DNA from: Halorarius halobius | Lineage (GTDB): Archaea > Halobacteriota > Halobacteria > Halobacteriales > Haloarculaceae | DNA: 64,000 bases | Direction: 5' to 3' | Assembly (NCBI RefSeq): GCF_024298865.1 | Contig: NZ_CP101161.1 | Coordinates: 3,183,227-3,247,226, forward strand | Shown: piece after piece, positions 51,205-59,317 of the stretch | Layout of the letters: each line of letters begins with the position of its first letter | Numbering within the stretch: the stretch's first letter is position 1 | Notes under the pieces: generated by a model | What the model saw: the letters and a program-made list of their open reading frames with translations, nothing else | Told to the model about the DNA's origin: nothing | Databases searched by the model: none | Program-made: the position numbers and the translations under genes

Positions 51205-53136
51205 TCACCGTGTTGCGCGGCGGCCGAACACGAACACGAGCAGCGCGAGCAGCGCGGAGCCGGCGACCGTCTCAGTCGCGGCGATCAGCCGCGCCAGTCC
51301 AACCGGCTGGAGGTCGCCGTAGCCGAGCGTCGTGAACGTGACGACGCTGAAGTAGAGGCTCTGTCCGAACGCCTCCAGGAGACTGGGCGTGTTCGCGTAC
51401 GTGACGACGCCCTCGCTGGTCCGGACTCCGAACAGCGGGTACAACAGCGCACACACCAGCATAGCGACCGCCGTCGACCCGACGACGCGCCACGGGCTCT
51501 CGCCGTACCGGACGACGAGATTCGACGCCCAGCTTCGAATCCACTGCCCCCATTCGCCGTTCGCGCGGCGCTGGCGACGGAGCATGTCCTGCCGGCGGAC
51601 GAAGAACGTGCCTTCCAAGTCCGGGAACGCGTTCGCGCTACAGAGCGTCTCGAGGGACTGGTACGCACCCATCGCCTTCGTGAGCTGGTCGACATCCTCG
51701 CTATCGTCCCCGTCGTCTGTCCCCGAGTCGGGTCTGAACTGGGGGATGTCGAGCCCGAGGTCCGAGTCATCGGTCGGCGTCCACTCGTACCCCGAGTCCG
51801 GGTCGTACACACACCGGTTCTCACCGCGGCTGTCGAACACCGTCTCCACGTTCATGACGGCCCCGTCCAGTCGTACCCCGTAGATGTGGGCCCCGCTAAG
51901 GTCCGCGCCGTTCAGGTTCGCGTTGGTCAGAATCGCCCCCTCGAGGGTCGCATTCGAGAGGTCGATATCCTTCAGCCGCGTCCGGTTCAGGTTCGCACTC
52001 GAGAAGTCGCCGTCGCTGAGGTCGACTCTGCTGAACGTCGCATCGTCGAGATCCGCACTGTCGAACACCGGCGGCGTCTCGAACGTCACCCGCGCGACGG
52101 TGGCATCCGGTAGCTCCGCCCGCGAGAAGTCGGCAGTCCCCTCGACGTCGAGGTCGCCGAAGTCGAGCCCGGGCAGCGACGCTTTCGAGAAGTCGGCCTC
52201 GCCGATGGAGGTCTGTTTGACCGTCGCGTCCGCCACATCGCTGTGTGAGAAATCCGCGCGTCCCTCGAACGTGCCGCCGGTGAACACGAGATGCTCCGCG
52301 TCGATACCCGTGAACACCGCGTCGGTTGCGAACGTGACATCCTGGAGTGCGATGACCCCCTCGACGCGGCAGACGTCGAAGGAACACGCCGCCTGGAAAC
52401 TCGCTCCCGTGAACGCCACGTCCGCAAACGTCGTCCCGCCGAAGTCGACCTCGGCGGTGAACGTCGCCGCCTCGAAGTTCGCCGTGTCCGAGAACGCCGC
52501 CTGCGTGACGTCCGTCTCTCCCTCGAATCGAGCGCCGTTGAACACCGCGAGATCGTCGAACTCGGCCATGTTGAACTCGGCTTCACTGCCGAATCGGGCC
52601 GACTCGAAGTGGACGCGATTCCAGAACTGGGCTCGAAAGCACCGCACTGGCCCCCGGATGTCGGCCGCCTCGAAAGAGACCGGCTCCCGACACTCCGTGC
52701 CCGCCAGATCCACGGGTCCGTCAACCGTCGCGCCGTCGAACACGAGCACACAGGACAGCGTCGCTTGCCGCGCGGACCATCCGCCGTCAAACCGCGCATG
52801 GGTGAAGTCGACCGCCTCGACACCGGCCGGGATATCCCGCTCGGTGAGGTCGACGGCCCCGACGGTCGCCCCGATGAACTGCGCCCGTCCGTCGCCGTCC
52901 GCGGCGGCCCGCTCCAGGGCCTCACCCATCGCCGCGTCGAGTGCCGCCTCGTCGGCCGTCTCGCGCTGGTGGAACGGACACCGGTCTGCATCCCCCTCGG
53001 TGGGATGTGGACACTCCCACACCCCGTCGTCGAGACGCCGCTCGTCGACGTGGCACTCGTCGGCCGCGTCACCACCCCACGTGTCAGGGTTCTCCGGGTC
53101 GAGCACGTACTCGCAGGTCTCACGCTCATCGGACAT
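51205..53136 (-). CDS. Pentapeptide-repeat protein fused to a two-helix K+-channel-like pore (paralogue)
   Basis: 643 residues from ATG 53136 (MSDERETCEYVLD). It repeats the design of 36972-39362: Cys/His N-terminus (C8, then WECPH, CPFH), about 350 residues of pentapeptide repeats, the cytosolic linker with FVRRQDMLRR, and two helices around TLGYGD (GYGD 605-608). The last 20 residues (AGSALLALLVFVFGRRATR) are the same in both. It is 150 residues shorter because of fewer repeats. An acidic insertion (SDLGLDIPQFRPDSGTDDGD) precedes the linker. Relatives are unknown to me outside archaea. Confidence 0.85.
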   Translation of the reverse strand: MSDERETCEYVLDPENPDTWGGDAADECHVDERRLDDGVWECPHPTEGDADRCPFHQRETADEAALDAAMGEALERAAADGDGRAQFIGATVGAVDLTERDIPAGVEAVDFTHARFDGGWSARQATLSCVLVFDGATVDGPVDLAGTECREPVSFEAADIRGPVRCFRAQFWNRVHFESARFGSEAEFNMAEFDDLAVFNGARFEGETDVTQAAFSDTANFEAATFTAEVDFGGTTFADVAFTGASFQAACSFDVCRVEGVIALQDVTFATDAVFTGIDAEHLVFTGGTFEGRADFSHSDVADATVKQTSIGEADFSKASLPGLDFGDLDVEGTADFSRAELPDATVARVTFETPPVFDSADLDDATFSRVDLSDGDFSSANLNRTRLKDIDLSNATLEGAILTNANLNGADLSGAHIYGVRLDGAVMNVETVFDSRGENRCVYDPDSGYEWTPTDDSDLGLDIPQFRPDSGTDDGDDSEDVDQLTKAMGAYQSLETLCSANAFPDLEGTFFVRRQDMLRRQRRANGEWGQWIRSWASNLVVRYGESPWRVVGSTAVAMLVCALLYPLFGVRTSEGVVTYANTPSLLEAFGQSLYFSVVTFTTLGYGDLQPVGLARLIAATETVAGSALLALLVFVFGRRATR

Positions 53137-53242
53137 GCCCCGCACCAGACGTGGCGCGTTGTTTAACGTGGGGTTCGCTGAGCGGCATCGAACTGCGACC
53201 CGGCGCCGACAGCGTCGGACGGGCCGGATGGCGAGCCGACCG

Positions 53243-53412
53243 CTACGCCGTGTCGGCCGACTCGTAGTTGCGGACCCGATAGATCATCCGCAGGACGGCC
53301 ACGGCGACGAGGGCACCGAACAGCAGCCGCAGTCCGACCGGGACGTCAGTGACGAGTCTGAGCAGGCCGATGGCCCCCTTGCAATCCCGACCCGAAGGGA
53401 TGGTACTGCCCG
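53243..53412 (-). pseudogene. Partial duplicate of the DUF3784-like gene at 57128
   Basis: This stretch matches the last 55-60 codons of the gene at 57128-57451 almost base for base (RLVTDVPVGLRLLFGALV, ending YESADTA and TAG). Homology stops near 53412, where the sequence turns to unrelated DNA. Two indels break the frame at its start (ATCCCTT-CGGG). It is a remnant of a duplication or recombination 3.9 kb from its source. Confidence 0.75.
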
Positions 53413-53495
53413 TGACATTCGCGAAGCAGAGCGCTCGGCTACGTGACGCCGCCACATATTTATATGTTGTTGCACAGAATAAGATAGTGTCTGAA

Positions 53496-53620
53496 ATGGC
53501 GAAACAGGATATAACTGTCTGCATCGATGCATATCCCGACCCGGATACCGATGTCTTTCGTATCGGTGCCGCGGACGACATCCTCCGACTACTCGCCGAC
53601 GCCCACGACACGGAGTTTAC
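53496..53620 (+). pseudogene. MNT nucleotidyltransferase, 5-prime part, interrupted by IS
   Basis: The frame opens at MAKQDITVCIDAYPDPDTDV with a TATA-like TTTATA (53459-53464) about 34 nt before it. It runs through RIGAADDILRLLADAHDTEF (start of a winged helix) to the TTTAC at 53616-53620, where a TnpB insertion sequence begins. It continues at 54965 in the same frame; joined, the two parts give 226 codons plus stop with no frame error. Confidence 0.85.
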
Positions 53621-53721
53621 AGAGGTACAAGGAGAATGCCCCGAGGCTTGACCTCGGGGTTGAATCCGACACTCTCTGGAACAAACCATTAAGTCAACAC
53701 ACTTCTAATCAATAGACAGCG

Positions 53722-54948
53722 ATGGATTATAGTCACCGCTACCACGCTTACCCGACACAAGCAGTAGCGGAGCGACTGGAACATCACATCGACGTTCATC
53801 GCCAAGCGTACAACTACACTCGATACGAATACGAAAACGTTGACGCCGAGAACATCGGTTCAGCGTACAAACATCACTACCGACTCCCTGACTGGAAAGA
53901 CAAGTACCCAGTCTTCTCCGAAGTCAACTCGAAGGCTCTGCAACGAACCGTCACTCGGTTCTATCAGAACCTCTCGAACCTCTCCGAGAAGAAGCAGAAT
54001 GGACACAAAGTTGGGAAGTTGAAGTGGAAATCTCCGACCGAGTACCAGAGCATGACGTATTCGCAGTCCGGCTTCAAACTCAAAAACACGAGTGGCCGAC
54101 ACGCAACGTTAGAACTCTCCAAGGTCGGAGACATACAAATTCGCTACCACCGCCCAATTCCTGACGAAGCAGAAATCAAAGAAGTCACCATCAAGAAGGA
54201 GACAACTGGTGAATGGTTCGTCTCTTTCGGGTTGGAAACCGACGACGCCGACCTCCCCGAGAAACCCGACGGGGACTCCCTCGACGCGAGTAACAGCGTT
54301 GGGATCGACCTCGGCATCCTGAACTACATCCACACCAGCGACGGCAAGACCGTGGATTGGCTCGACCTTGAAGACGACTACGAACGTCTTCGACGCGAAC
54401 AGCGTAAGTTGTCTCGAAAGGAGAACGGGTCGAACAACTACGAGAAGCAACGTCGGAAGGTATCGAAGGGCAAGCGACACATCCAGCGGAAGGTGCTGGA
54501 CTACCAGCACAAGATTACGACGTGGCTCGTCCGCGAGTACGACGCGGTGTTCGTGGAAGACCTGAACGTCCAGAGTATGCTTCAGGGCGACGGGAACGCT
54601 CGGAACAAGCAGGATGCGGCGTGGCGACAGTTCATCACCCTGCTCGAATACAAGGGCGACTTGCACGGCACGCACGTCGTTCAAGTCGAAGCCCGAGGAA
54701 CGACCAAGGAGTGTGCGTCGTGTGGCGTGGAGACGGCGAAGCCTATCTGGGTGCGTGAACACTCTTGTCCAGCGTGCGGGTTTGAGTGTGACCGTGATGC
54801 GAACGCTTCGTTGAACGTGTTGCAGAGAGGCTTTTCTGAATTAGGGCTGGGATGGCCCGAATCAACGCCCGTGGAGACTACGCTCCCTACGGACACGGAT
54901 TCCGTGTCTGCAAAGCGCGTCGTAGAAACGGGAAGCCTCGGGGCTTGA
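53722..54948 (+). CDS. tnpB: TnpB RNA-guided nuclease (IS1341 type)
   Basis: 408 residues, ATG 53722 (MDYSHRYHAYPTQAVAERLE). RuvC residues: Asp in VGIDLGILNYIHTS, Glu in AVFVEDLNVQSM, Asp in ECDRDANASLNV. The zinc ribbon has ECASCGVET and HSCPACGFECDRD. It is a different branch from the one at 41531 (little similarity outside motifs), with a C-terminal GWPESTPVETTLP tail. The complete motifs suggest an active nuclease that would use a guide from the IS right end. Confidence 0.92.
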   Translation: MDYSHRYHAYPTQAVAERLEHHIDVHRQAYNYTRYEYENVDAENIGSAYKHHYRLPDWKDKYPVFSEVNSKALQRTVTRFYQNLSNLSEKKQNGHKVGKLKWKSPTEYQSMTYSQSGFKLKNTSGRHATLELSKVGDIQIRYHRPIPDEAEIKEVTIKKETTGEWFVSFGLETDDADLPEKPDGDSLDASNSVGIDLGILNYIHTSDGKTVDWLDLEDDYERLRREQRKLSRKENGSNNYEKQRRKVSKGKRHIQRKVLDYQHKITTWLVREYDAVFVEDLNVQSMLQGDGNARNKQDAAWRQFITLLEYKGDLHGTHVVQVEARGTTKECASCGVETAKPIWVREHSCPACGFECDRDANASLNVLQRGFSELGLGWPESTPVETTLPTDTDSVSAKRVVETGSLGA

Positions 54949-54964
54949 CCCCGAGGCGATTCAC
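54935..54964 (+). ncRNA. Predicted omega-RNA 3-prime scaffold
   Basis: The 9-bp hairpin with a five-base loop immediately before the IS end is the expected 3-prime core of the TnpB guide RNA. The guide would be the following host bases, GATCCCCGAACTCGTC..., which come from the MNT gene itself. Expression is not shown. Confidence 0.4.
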
Positions 54965-55520
54965 GATCCCCGAACTCGTCGACGCCACGGGTGTCTCCCG
55001 CTCGACGGTGTGGCGGGCTGTCGACCTTCTCGACAGTATCGGTGCTATCCACATTCGAGAGACGCCACAACGAAACCACATCGCAATCAACCCGGACCGA
55101 CTCCAGAAAGACGATCCGATTCTTGCTATTCCGCAGTCGGAGTTCCACGCACCGATCCAGGCATTCGTTGACCGCGTGCAGGCCACGCTCACTGACGCCG
55201 ACGGGGTCGACGATCTCCTCGGTATCGTTATTTTCGGGAGCGTTGCTCGGGGCGAGGCTGACCGCCAGAGCGACGTCGATTGTTTCGTCGTCGTCGATGG
55301 CGACCGGACGACAGCCCGCCGGCGGATTGCCGATGTCGTTGCAGATCTCCAATCGGACCGCTTCGACGGTGACCGATTCGCGTTCGAGCCGTATGTCGAA
55401 TCCGCCGAGAGCGCACGCAGAGCCGGGTCAAAACTCCGCGACATCTTCGCTGAGGGCATTACGGTGTACGGTAGCGGCCACCTTGACTCACTTCGAAAGG
55501 AGGTCGTCGCAGATGAGTAG
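54965..55520 (+). pseudogene. MNT nucleotidyltransferase, 3-prime part (interrupted gene)
   Basis: Continues the winged helix (IPELVDATGVSRSTVWRAVD) and then the minimal nucleotidyltransferase domain: GSVARGEADRQSDVDCFVVV with the GS-x(n)-DxD catalytic motif, followed by the expected helix and strand. It ends at TAG 55518-55520, overlapping the HEPN ATG by eight bases. MNT-HEPN pairs form type VII toxin-antitoxin systems in which MNT modifies (AMPylates) and silences the HEPN RNase. Fused helix-turn-helix domains are known in archaea. Confidence 0.85.
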
Positions 55521-55681
55521 TACGCGAATCGAGCAACTCATCGACAACGTGCAAGCCGCGTTCGACCGCCGCCCAACAGATATCGAAGCCGGGCTTGAGG
55601 TCAGGATGGGCTCGCTTCAGCAGCGCGTGCTGAAGCGATGTACGAGCTCGCCACCGAGATGCATACATACGTTATAGAGAC
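55513..55681 (+). pseudogene. HEPN toxin gene remnant, frameshifted and truncated
   Basis: The ATG at 55513 overlaps the MNT stop. The first 30 codons read MSSTRIEQLIDNVQAAFDRR and PTDIEAGLE, a normal HEPN start; then a single-base shift near 55605-55615 moves the coding sense to another frame (GLASAARAEAMYELATEMHT, YVIETQ). At 55682 a TnpB-less IS derivative begins and the gene ends. The RxxxxH catalytic region expected later in HEPN proteins is absent. Confidence 0.65.
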
Positions 55682-56176
55682 TCAAGGAGAATACCTGCGG
55701 CTTTAGCCGCAGGATGAATCCGACAATACCCTACACGAACCACGTTCGATGGCATTCCCGAGTGTCCAACCGCAGCTTCAAGTGGTGCCATATACTAAGA
55801 GATGTAAGGTCTGGTCGGAACGGAGCGATTCCGAACGACCTTCGGAGGCGGTCTCCCCGCCACCCAATGAGACAGTATCCGAAACGCCAACACGGTGAAC
55901 GCGAATGCTAGAAGCGTTCGTCTCGTGCCTGTTGGTTGAGCACGCCCCCGATACCTCCAAGTCCGTCGAAGCGTCAGCGACTCCCTGCTGGCAAAAACAA
56001 CAGATGGGAGTCAACGACGCTGAGGATAGGAGTAACGGCGGTTTGGCACCGCCAGACAGCCCCCGACCACGATGGCTGGGTTAAACGGGTTCCCGTTAAG
56101 TGCCGGAGTCATGGTTGCGAACCTGAAACTCCCACCGCTCGGGATTCCTCCGTCTTCAGGCGGAGGAGGATGTCAA
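55682..56176 (+). mobile_element. TnpB-less IS1341 derivative (relic 2)
   Basis: 495 bp with both ends of the IS type: TCAAGGAGAATA then hairpin CCTGCGGC-TTTA-GCCGCAGG (55694-55713) on the left, and hairpin CCTCCG..CGGAGG (56147-56166) with GGAGGATGTCAA at the right. The interior shares segments with relic 1 (TTGGCACCGCCAG, GAGGATAGG), so both come from one ancestor. A degenerate tnpB tail is all that remains of the coding part. Confidence 0.7.
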
Positions 56177-56246
56177 TGGGCGGTCTCGACAGGGGCACGA
56201 GTGTCTCTGCGGGGAGACAGCGTAAGGCGTTGACGCCGCAGCGGGT

Positions 56247-56576
56247 TCAGCGAAGGTAGGTTTCCAGTTTATCCACCACTCGTTCGACGAAGGCGTCGGT
56301 CACACGACCCTGCCAAGCGACGAAGTCCTCGCGTCGCGGCGAGTGGACTGCCCACGGTGAGACGAACGAGTCTCGGGGCACACCGCCGACCTCCCAGACC
56401 GCGTCTGGTAGCGTGAGTGAGTCCTCGTACTCTTTCGTTGAGATGGCAACGGTGATGTACTGTTCGCGGCCAAACGGGTGCGCCTCGGTGTTGAGGACGA
56501 GCCACGGGCGCTGTGTGTCTCTCCCCAGCTTGAACGGGTCCGAGCTCCGGACGACATCGCCACGTTCCGGTTGCAT
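56247..56576 (-). CDS. MazF/PemK-like endoribonuclease toxin
   Basis: 109 residues. The fold is that of MazF/CcdB-type barrels: MQPERGDVVRSSDPFKLGRD, then RPWLVLNTEAHPFGREQYIT, then SFVSPWAVHSPRREDFVAWQ. The arginine and the conserved RPWLVL...YI(T/V)VAIST segments match PemK. Family members cut mRNA at short sequences. The upstream winged-helix gene stops one base before its ATG and probably encodes the antitoxin; the arrangement is unlike AbrB/SpoVT-type MazE partners. Confidence 0.85.
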   Translation of the reverse strand: MQPERGDVVRSSDPFKLGRDTQRPWLVLNTEAHPFGREQYITVAISTKEYEDSLTLPDAVWEVGGVPRDSFVSPWAVHSPRREDFVAWQGRVTDAFVERVVDKLETYLR

Positions 56577-56954
56577 TCAGGATTCGTCCCCACGATTATC
56601 TTGGTCACTCGGATGGAGGGTGTCAGGCGCCGTGGCGTTCCACTCCTCGGTGTCGATACCACCATCGCTCTCGTCCAATCGCGCGCTGGCGAGATGCAGG
56701 TCATACGCATTCATTAACCGACGTTCGTTGGACGTGATCGCCCAGTACTCGCCGCGATGCCGAACCAGATTTCGCGCCTTCAGACGTGAGAGTGCGGTCC
56801 CAACGGTGTTCGGGCTCTCTTCGATCGCACTTGCGATCTCGGAGCGGGTGAATGCATGGTCGCGGTGCGTGTACAGATACGTAACCACCTGTTCAGGGAC
56901 TGTAGGGCCCTGTGGAAGATCGCCGGATTCGAACTCATCAATGCTTACGGGCAT
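56577..56954 (-). CDS. Winged-helix antitoxin/regulator of the MazF-like toxin
   Basis: 125 residues from ATG 56954 (MPVSIDEFESGDLPQGPTVP). A winged helix (PEQVVTYLYTHRDHAFTRSE, IASAIEESPNTVGTALSRLK) spans about 18-80, followed by an acidic tail. It stops (TGA) directly before the MazF-like ATG. Three GTGTAC sites just upstream fit autoregulation. A true antitoxin role is inferred from the tight coupling. Confidence 0.8.
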   Translation of the reverse strand: MPVSIDEFESGDLPQGPTVPEQVVTYLYTHRDHAFTRSEIASAIEESPNTVGTALSRLKARNLVRHRGEYWAITSNERRLMNAYDLHLASARLDESDGGIDTEEWNATAPDTLHPSDQDNRGDES

Positions 56955-56956
56955 GT

Positions 56957-56988
56957 GTGTACTTTGTGTACCACCGTAATTAGTGTAC
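56957..56988. promoter_or_regulatory. Three GTGTAC direct repeats upstream of the toxin operon
   Basis: GTGTAC at 56957-56962, 56966-56971 and 56983-56988, i.e. immediately before the minus-strand ATG, with an AT-rich spacer (CGTAATTA) that may hold the TATA element. Spacing of 9 and 17 nt is suited to a repeated protein contact. This is a candidate operator for the winged-helix protein. Confidence 0.45.
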
Positions 56989-57127
56989 TGGGGCTCGTTG
57001 AGCAAGAGCCCGCTGTTAAGCCGTTGACGCCGCCGCGAGTAGTGAGACGAACGGATGGAGGGTGATGTCGGTTTCCGACCCCTCACGAATGAACGAATTA
57101 CTTGGTTGAGAGGAAACGGAAAGCCCG

Positions 57128-57451
57128 CTACGCCGTGTCGGCCGACTCGTAGCTACGGACGCGATAGATCATCCGCAGGACGGCCACGACGACGAGGGCA
57201 CCGAACAGGAGCCGCAGTCCGACCGGGACGTCAGTGACGAGTCTGATCAGACCAATGGCTGCCGTTGCAATCCCGACCCGGAGGATGGTACTGCCCGAGA
57301 TATCGCGAACCACGTCCTCGGGGATCTCCGTGCTCGAATCGTAGCCCGCCACAAGGAACGTCCAGCCCTGGAACTTGATCAGCCACCCGAGAAGCGTGAC
57401 GACGGTGCCGGCACCGATCCACTCCAGCGCACCGGGCGAGAACTCGATCAC
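57128..57451 (-). CDS. DUF3784-like small membrane protein
   Basis: 107 residues with GTG start overlapping the stop of the 47-residue gene (GTGA). Two or three membrane helices (LEWIGAGTVVTLLGWLIKF at about 9-27, then IATAAIGLIRLV and GLRLLFGALVVVAVLRMIY). The stretch FLVAGYDSSTEIPEDVV resembles DUF3784 proteins, which have the GY...S..ekEk site after helix 1. A partial copy of the gene lies at 53243. Role unknown. Confidence 0.7.
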   Translation of the reverse strand: MIEFSPGALEWIGAGTVVTLLGWLIKFQGWTFLVAGYDSSTEIPEDVVRDISGSTILRVGIATAAIGLIRLVTDVPVGLRLLFGALVVVAVLRMIYRVRSYESADTA

Positions 57452-57591
57452 GCAGCGTCACCTCCGAGCGAGCCGGATGCGCCTGGGTCGTGGGCACCGG
57501 CTCTCTCGGTGAGCCGACGCGGGCCGTCAGCGGCCTGGTCGAGTGGGCAATCGTCAGCGATGGACTCGGTTGGGGACATCGGGACGGGCAT
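57448..57591 (-). CDS. Small acidic protein upstream of the DUF3784-like gene
   Basis: 47 residues (MPVPMSPTESIADDCPLDQA, ending GGDAA), with an internal ATG four codons in as alternative start. It overlaps the next GTG by four bases (GTGA), so translational coupling is likely. No motif is seen apart from a single Cys. The evidence is the coupling and the acidic composition only. Confidence 0.4.
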   Translation of the reverse strand: MPVPMSPTESIADDCPLDQAADGPRRLTERAGAHDPGASGSLGGDAA

Positions 57592-57785
57592 CGGTAGTCA
57601 CATTCGGCGTCTCACACGCCTCGCCCATAAGAGTTATAGACGGATTGATATATTATCGGTCGCGTTTCAAAATCACGTTTGAGCGAGTCGTGGGGATGAT
57701 CGGCCCGAACGACGGTTTCCACGTCGACGCGTAGTGAATGCGGGCCGAATCGCTGAATCGCAGTTTTGATTCAGTTCTGTCAGAT

Positions 57786-58703
57786 TCAGACGTCACGCCC
57801 GCCTCTGCGGGACACGCGCTCGGTGTGGGTGACGGTTGCGTCCGCATCGAGGAACAGCCGGAGGGTGGAGGACTCCCGCTCGAGGTCGACACGATACGTC
57901 TCGGGGTCGGCCTCGACCTGCTCGGACGTCCATCGGTCATCATACAGATACTGGTTGAACTCCCAGACGCCGGAATCCAGGATATCGAGCCCGTGCTCCC
58001 AGTGGAACGAGACCGCCTCGGGGTGATAGGCAGCGGCGATAGGTAACGGGAGGCTCAGGAACCGCAGACACGCCTGACACTCGCTGGCCGTCACGTACGA
58101 GACGGGCGTCTCGTCGGCAAAAGGGAGGTCCGCGGCGGCCAACACGTCCGTCTCGATGCGGCCGGCACACTCCGGGCAGACGCCGCGACGAGTTTTGAGC
58201 AGGTCGCCGGCCTGCTCGCGGGCCACCGACTCGATCAGTTCCTTGCCGGAGCGGGCCCGCACCTGTGCCGGTCGCACCCGGTAGGCGTTGGCGCCTCGCT
58301 CGCAGTTCGTACAGTACATCAGGAAGTACTGGTCTTCCAGCACGGCCCGGAGCGTCGTCTCGCCACAGAACTGACAGCCGCCCTCGGTTTCGACGTGGCC
58401 GATGTCGTCGGGCTGGCGAAAGTTCTCGGCGAGGATGAACCGGACGAGCTGTTCGCCGGCGTGGGTGAACGCGTAACCCTGCTCGTGTTTCCGGAGGAAG
58501 GTTCCGGTGAGTTCGCCGAGATGGTACGACAGTTTGGACGTGTCGTCGACGTCGACCCGGTCGTAGATCTCCGAGAAGGACAGCTGTGCGACCCCCGTCC
58601 GTTTGTTCTCGTGTTGGGCGACGGCGACCGTCCGCAACACGTCGAGTCGCGTCGCGTCCGAGAGTAGCTGGAACACCTCGTCCGCCCCCGTCGGATCACC
58701 CAT
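57786..58703 (-). CDS. ArsR-type winged-helix regulator with zinc-binding C-terminus
   Basis: 305 residues. Residues 1-95 form a winged helix (DEVFQLLSDATRLDVLRTVA, then SFSEIYDRVDVDDTSKLSYH). The remainder contains CQFCGETTLR, YCTNCERG, and CPECAGR with CQAC, giving a multi-cysteine part that should bind zinc, and a second (unassigned) domain of the type seen in haloarchaeal transcriptional regulators. It is monocistronic and the regulated genes are unknown; the DUF1254 triplet is divergent on its 5-prime side. Confidence 0.85.
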   Translation of the reverse strand: MGDPTGADEVFQLLSDATRLDVLRTVAVAQHENKRTGVAQLSFSEIYDRVDVDDTSKLSYHLGELTGTFLRKHEQGYAFTHAGEQLVRFILAENFRQPDDIGHVETEGGCQFCGETTLRAVLEDQYFLMYCTNCERGANAYRVRPAQVRARSGKELIESVAREQAGDLLKTRRGVCPECAGRIETDVLAAADLPFADETPVSYVTASECQACLRFLSLPLPIAAAYHPEAVSFHWEHGLDILDSGVWEFNQYLYDDRWTSEQVEADPETYRVDLERESSTLRLFLDADATVTHTERVSRRGGRDV

Positions 58704-59317
58704 AGCTGTCGATGGATCACCACGATATTCAACGTTCGGTCCAGTGGGGGTATGCGACGGCCTGTGTTCACCGTCGGCGACTCACAGATACAGATGCTGT
58801 CGCAGAGGTCGTGCTGCATCGAGAGTGCAGGTTTCGCACGGGCCGTCGCGGTAGAGTAAGATGAACTTGTCTCTGCCACGCGAGTAGCGTACCTGGTTGG
58901 TTCGCGGACGCATCCGACAGTTCGACGGCACCCACGCCTCTCGCTATTGTTCATACAAAGAACACGCTACTGAACGTTCGGAGAGCGTGTTGTCGTGGTG
59001 GGGGGTGGCGAACCATGAGTCCCGCCCAACGTGTCCGGTCGGTGTCTATGGTCTCGTCGAAAGACCGGATTATGGCTCCGGCCGTGGTCCATAACGAAGT
59101 GTCTCAGTAGCCTGATTCTGGTCGCCATCGAGACGAGATCACTATTCGAGGTCCGACAACATGGACCGACTGACACACCCGAGCTCGCCCCTGTGGAGGG
59201 GTGACGCGTGCACCGTCGTGTCGATCGGACGGATGGGCTGGTGCCCGCAGCCGACGGTATCGCGGATTCACACGAGCAGATTCACGCACGAAGAGACCCC
59301 AACAGTCCCCAACAGTC
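58704..59317. other. 614-bp region without supported gene
   Basis: Between the regulator and the DUF1254 genes. Both strands were read; no frame has plausible protein composition or a start with signals. The long leader of the triplet may include regulatory sites, but I can name none. Similarity to TnpB IS ends was looked for and not found. Confidence 0.4.

Larger units (their letters stand above)
53621..54964 (+). mobile_element. IS1341-type insertion sequence, TnpB only, inserted at TTTAC
   Basis: 1344 bp. The left end contains the hairpin CCCCGAGG-CTTGA-CCTCGGGG (53639-53659); the right end has GCCTCGGGG-CTTGA-CCCCGAGGC (54935-54957) and closes with ATTCAC at 54964. Host sequence ...GAGTTTAC joins GATCCCCG... 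if the element is removed, with no target duplication, as expected for IS200/IS605-type insertion 3-prime of a short target. No tnpA. The tnpB stop lies in the loop of the right-end hairpin. Confidence 0.9.

Noticed and set aside
50754..51335. Plus-strand frames in relic 1
   Set aside because: They are antisense to the IS remnant; the tnpB-like tail reads on the minus strand.
58319..58954. Minus-strand 211-codon frame around the ArsR-type regulator
   Set aside because: Out-of-frame shadow of the regulator; Arg/Ser/Thr-rich.
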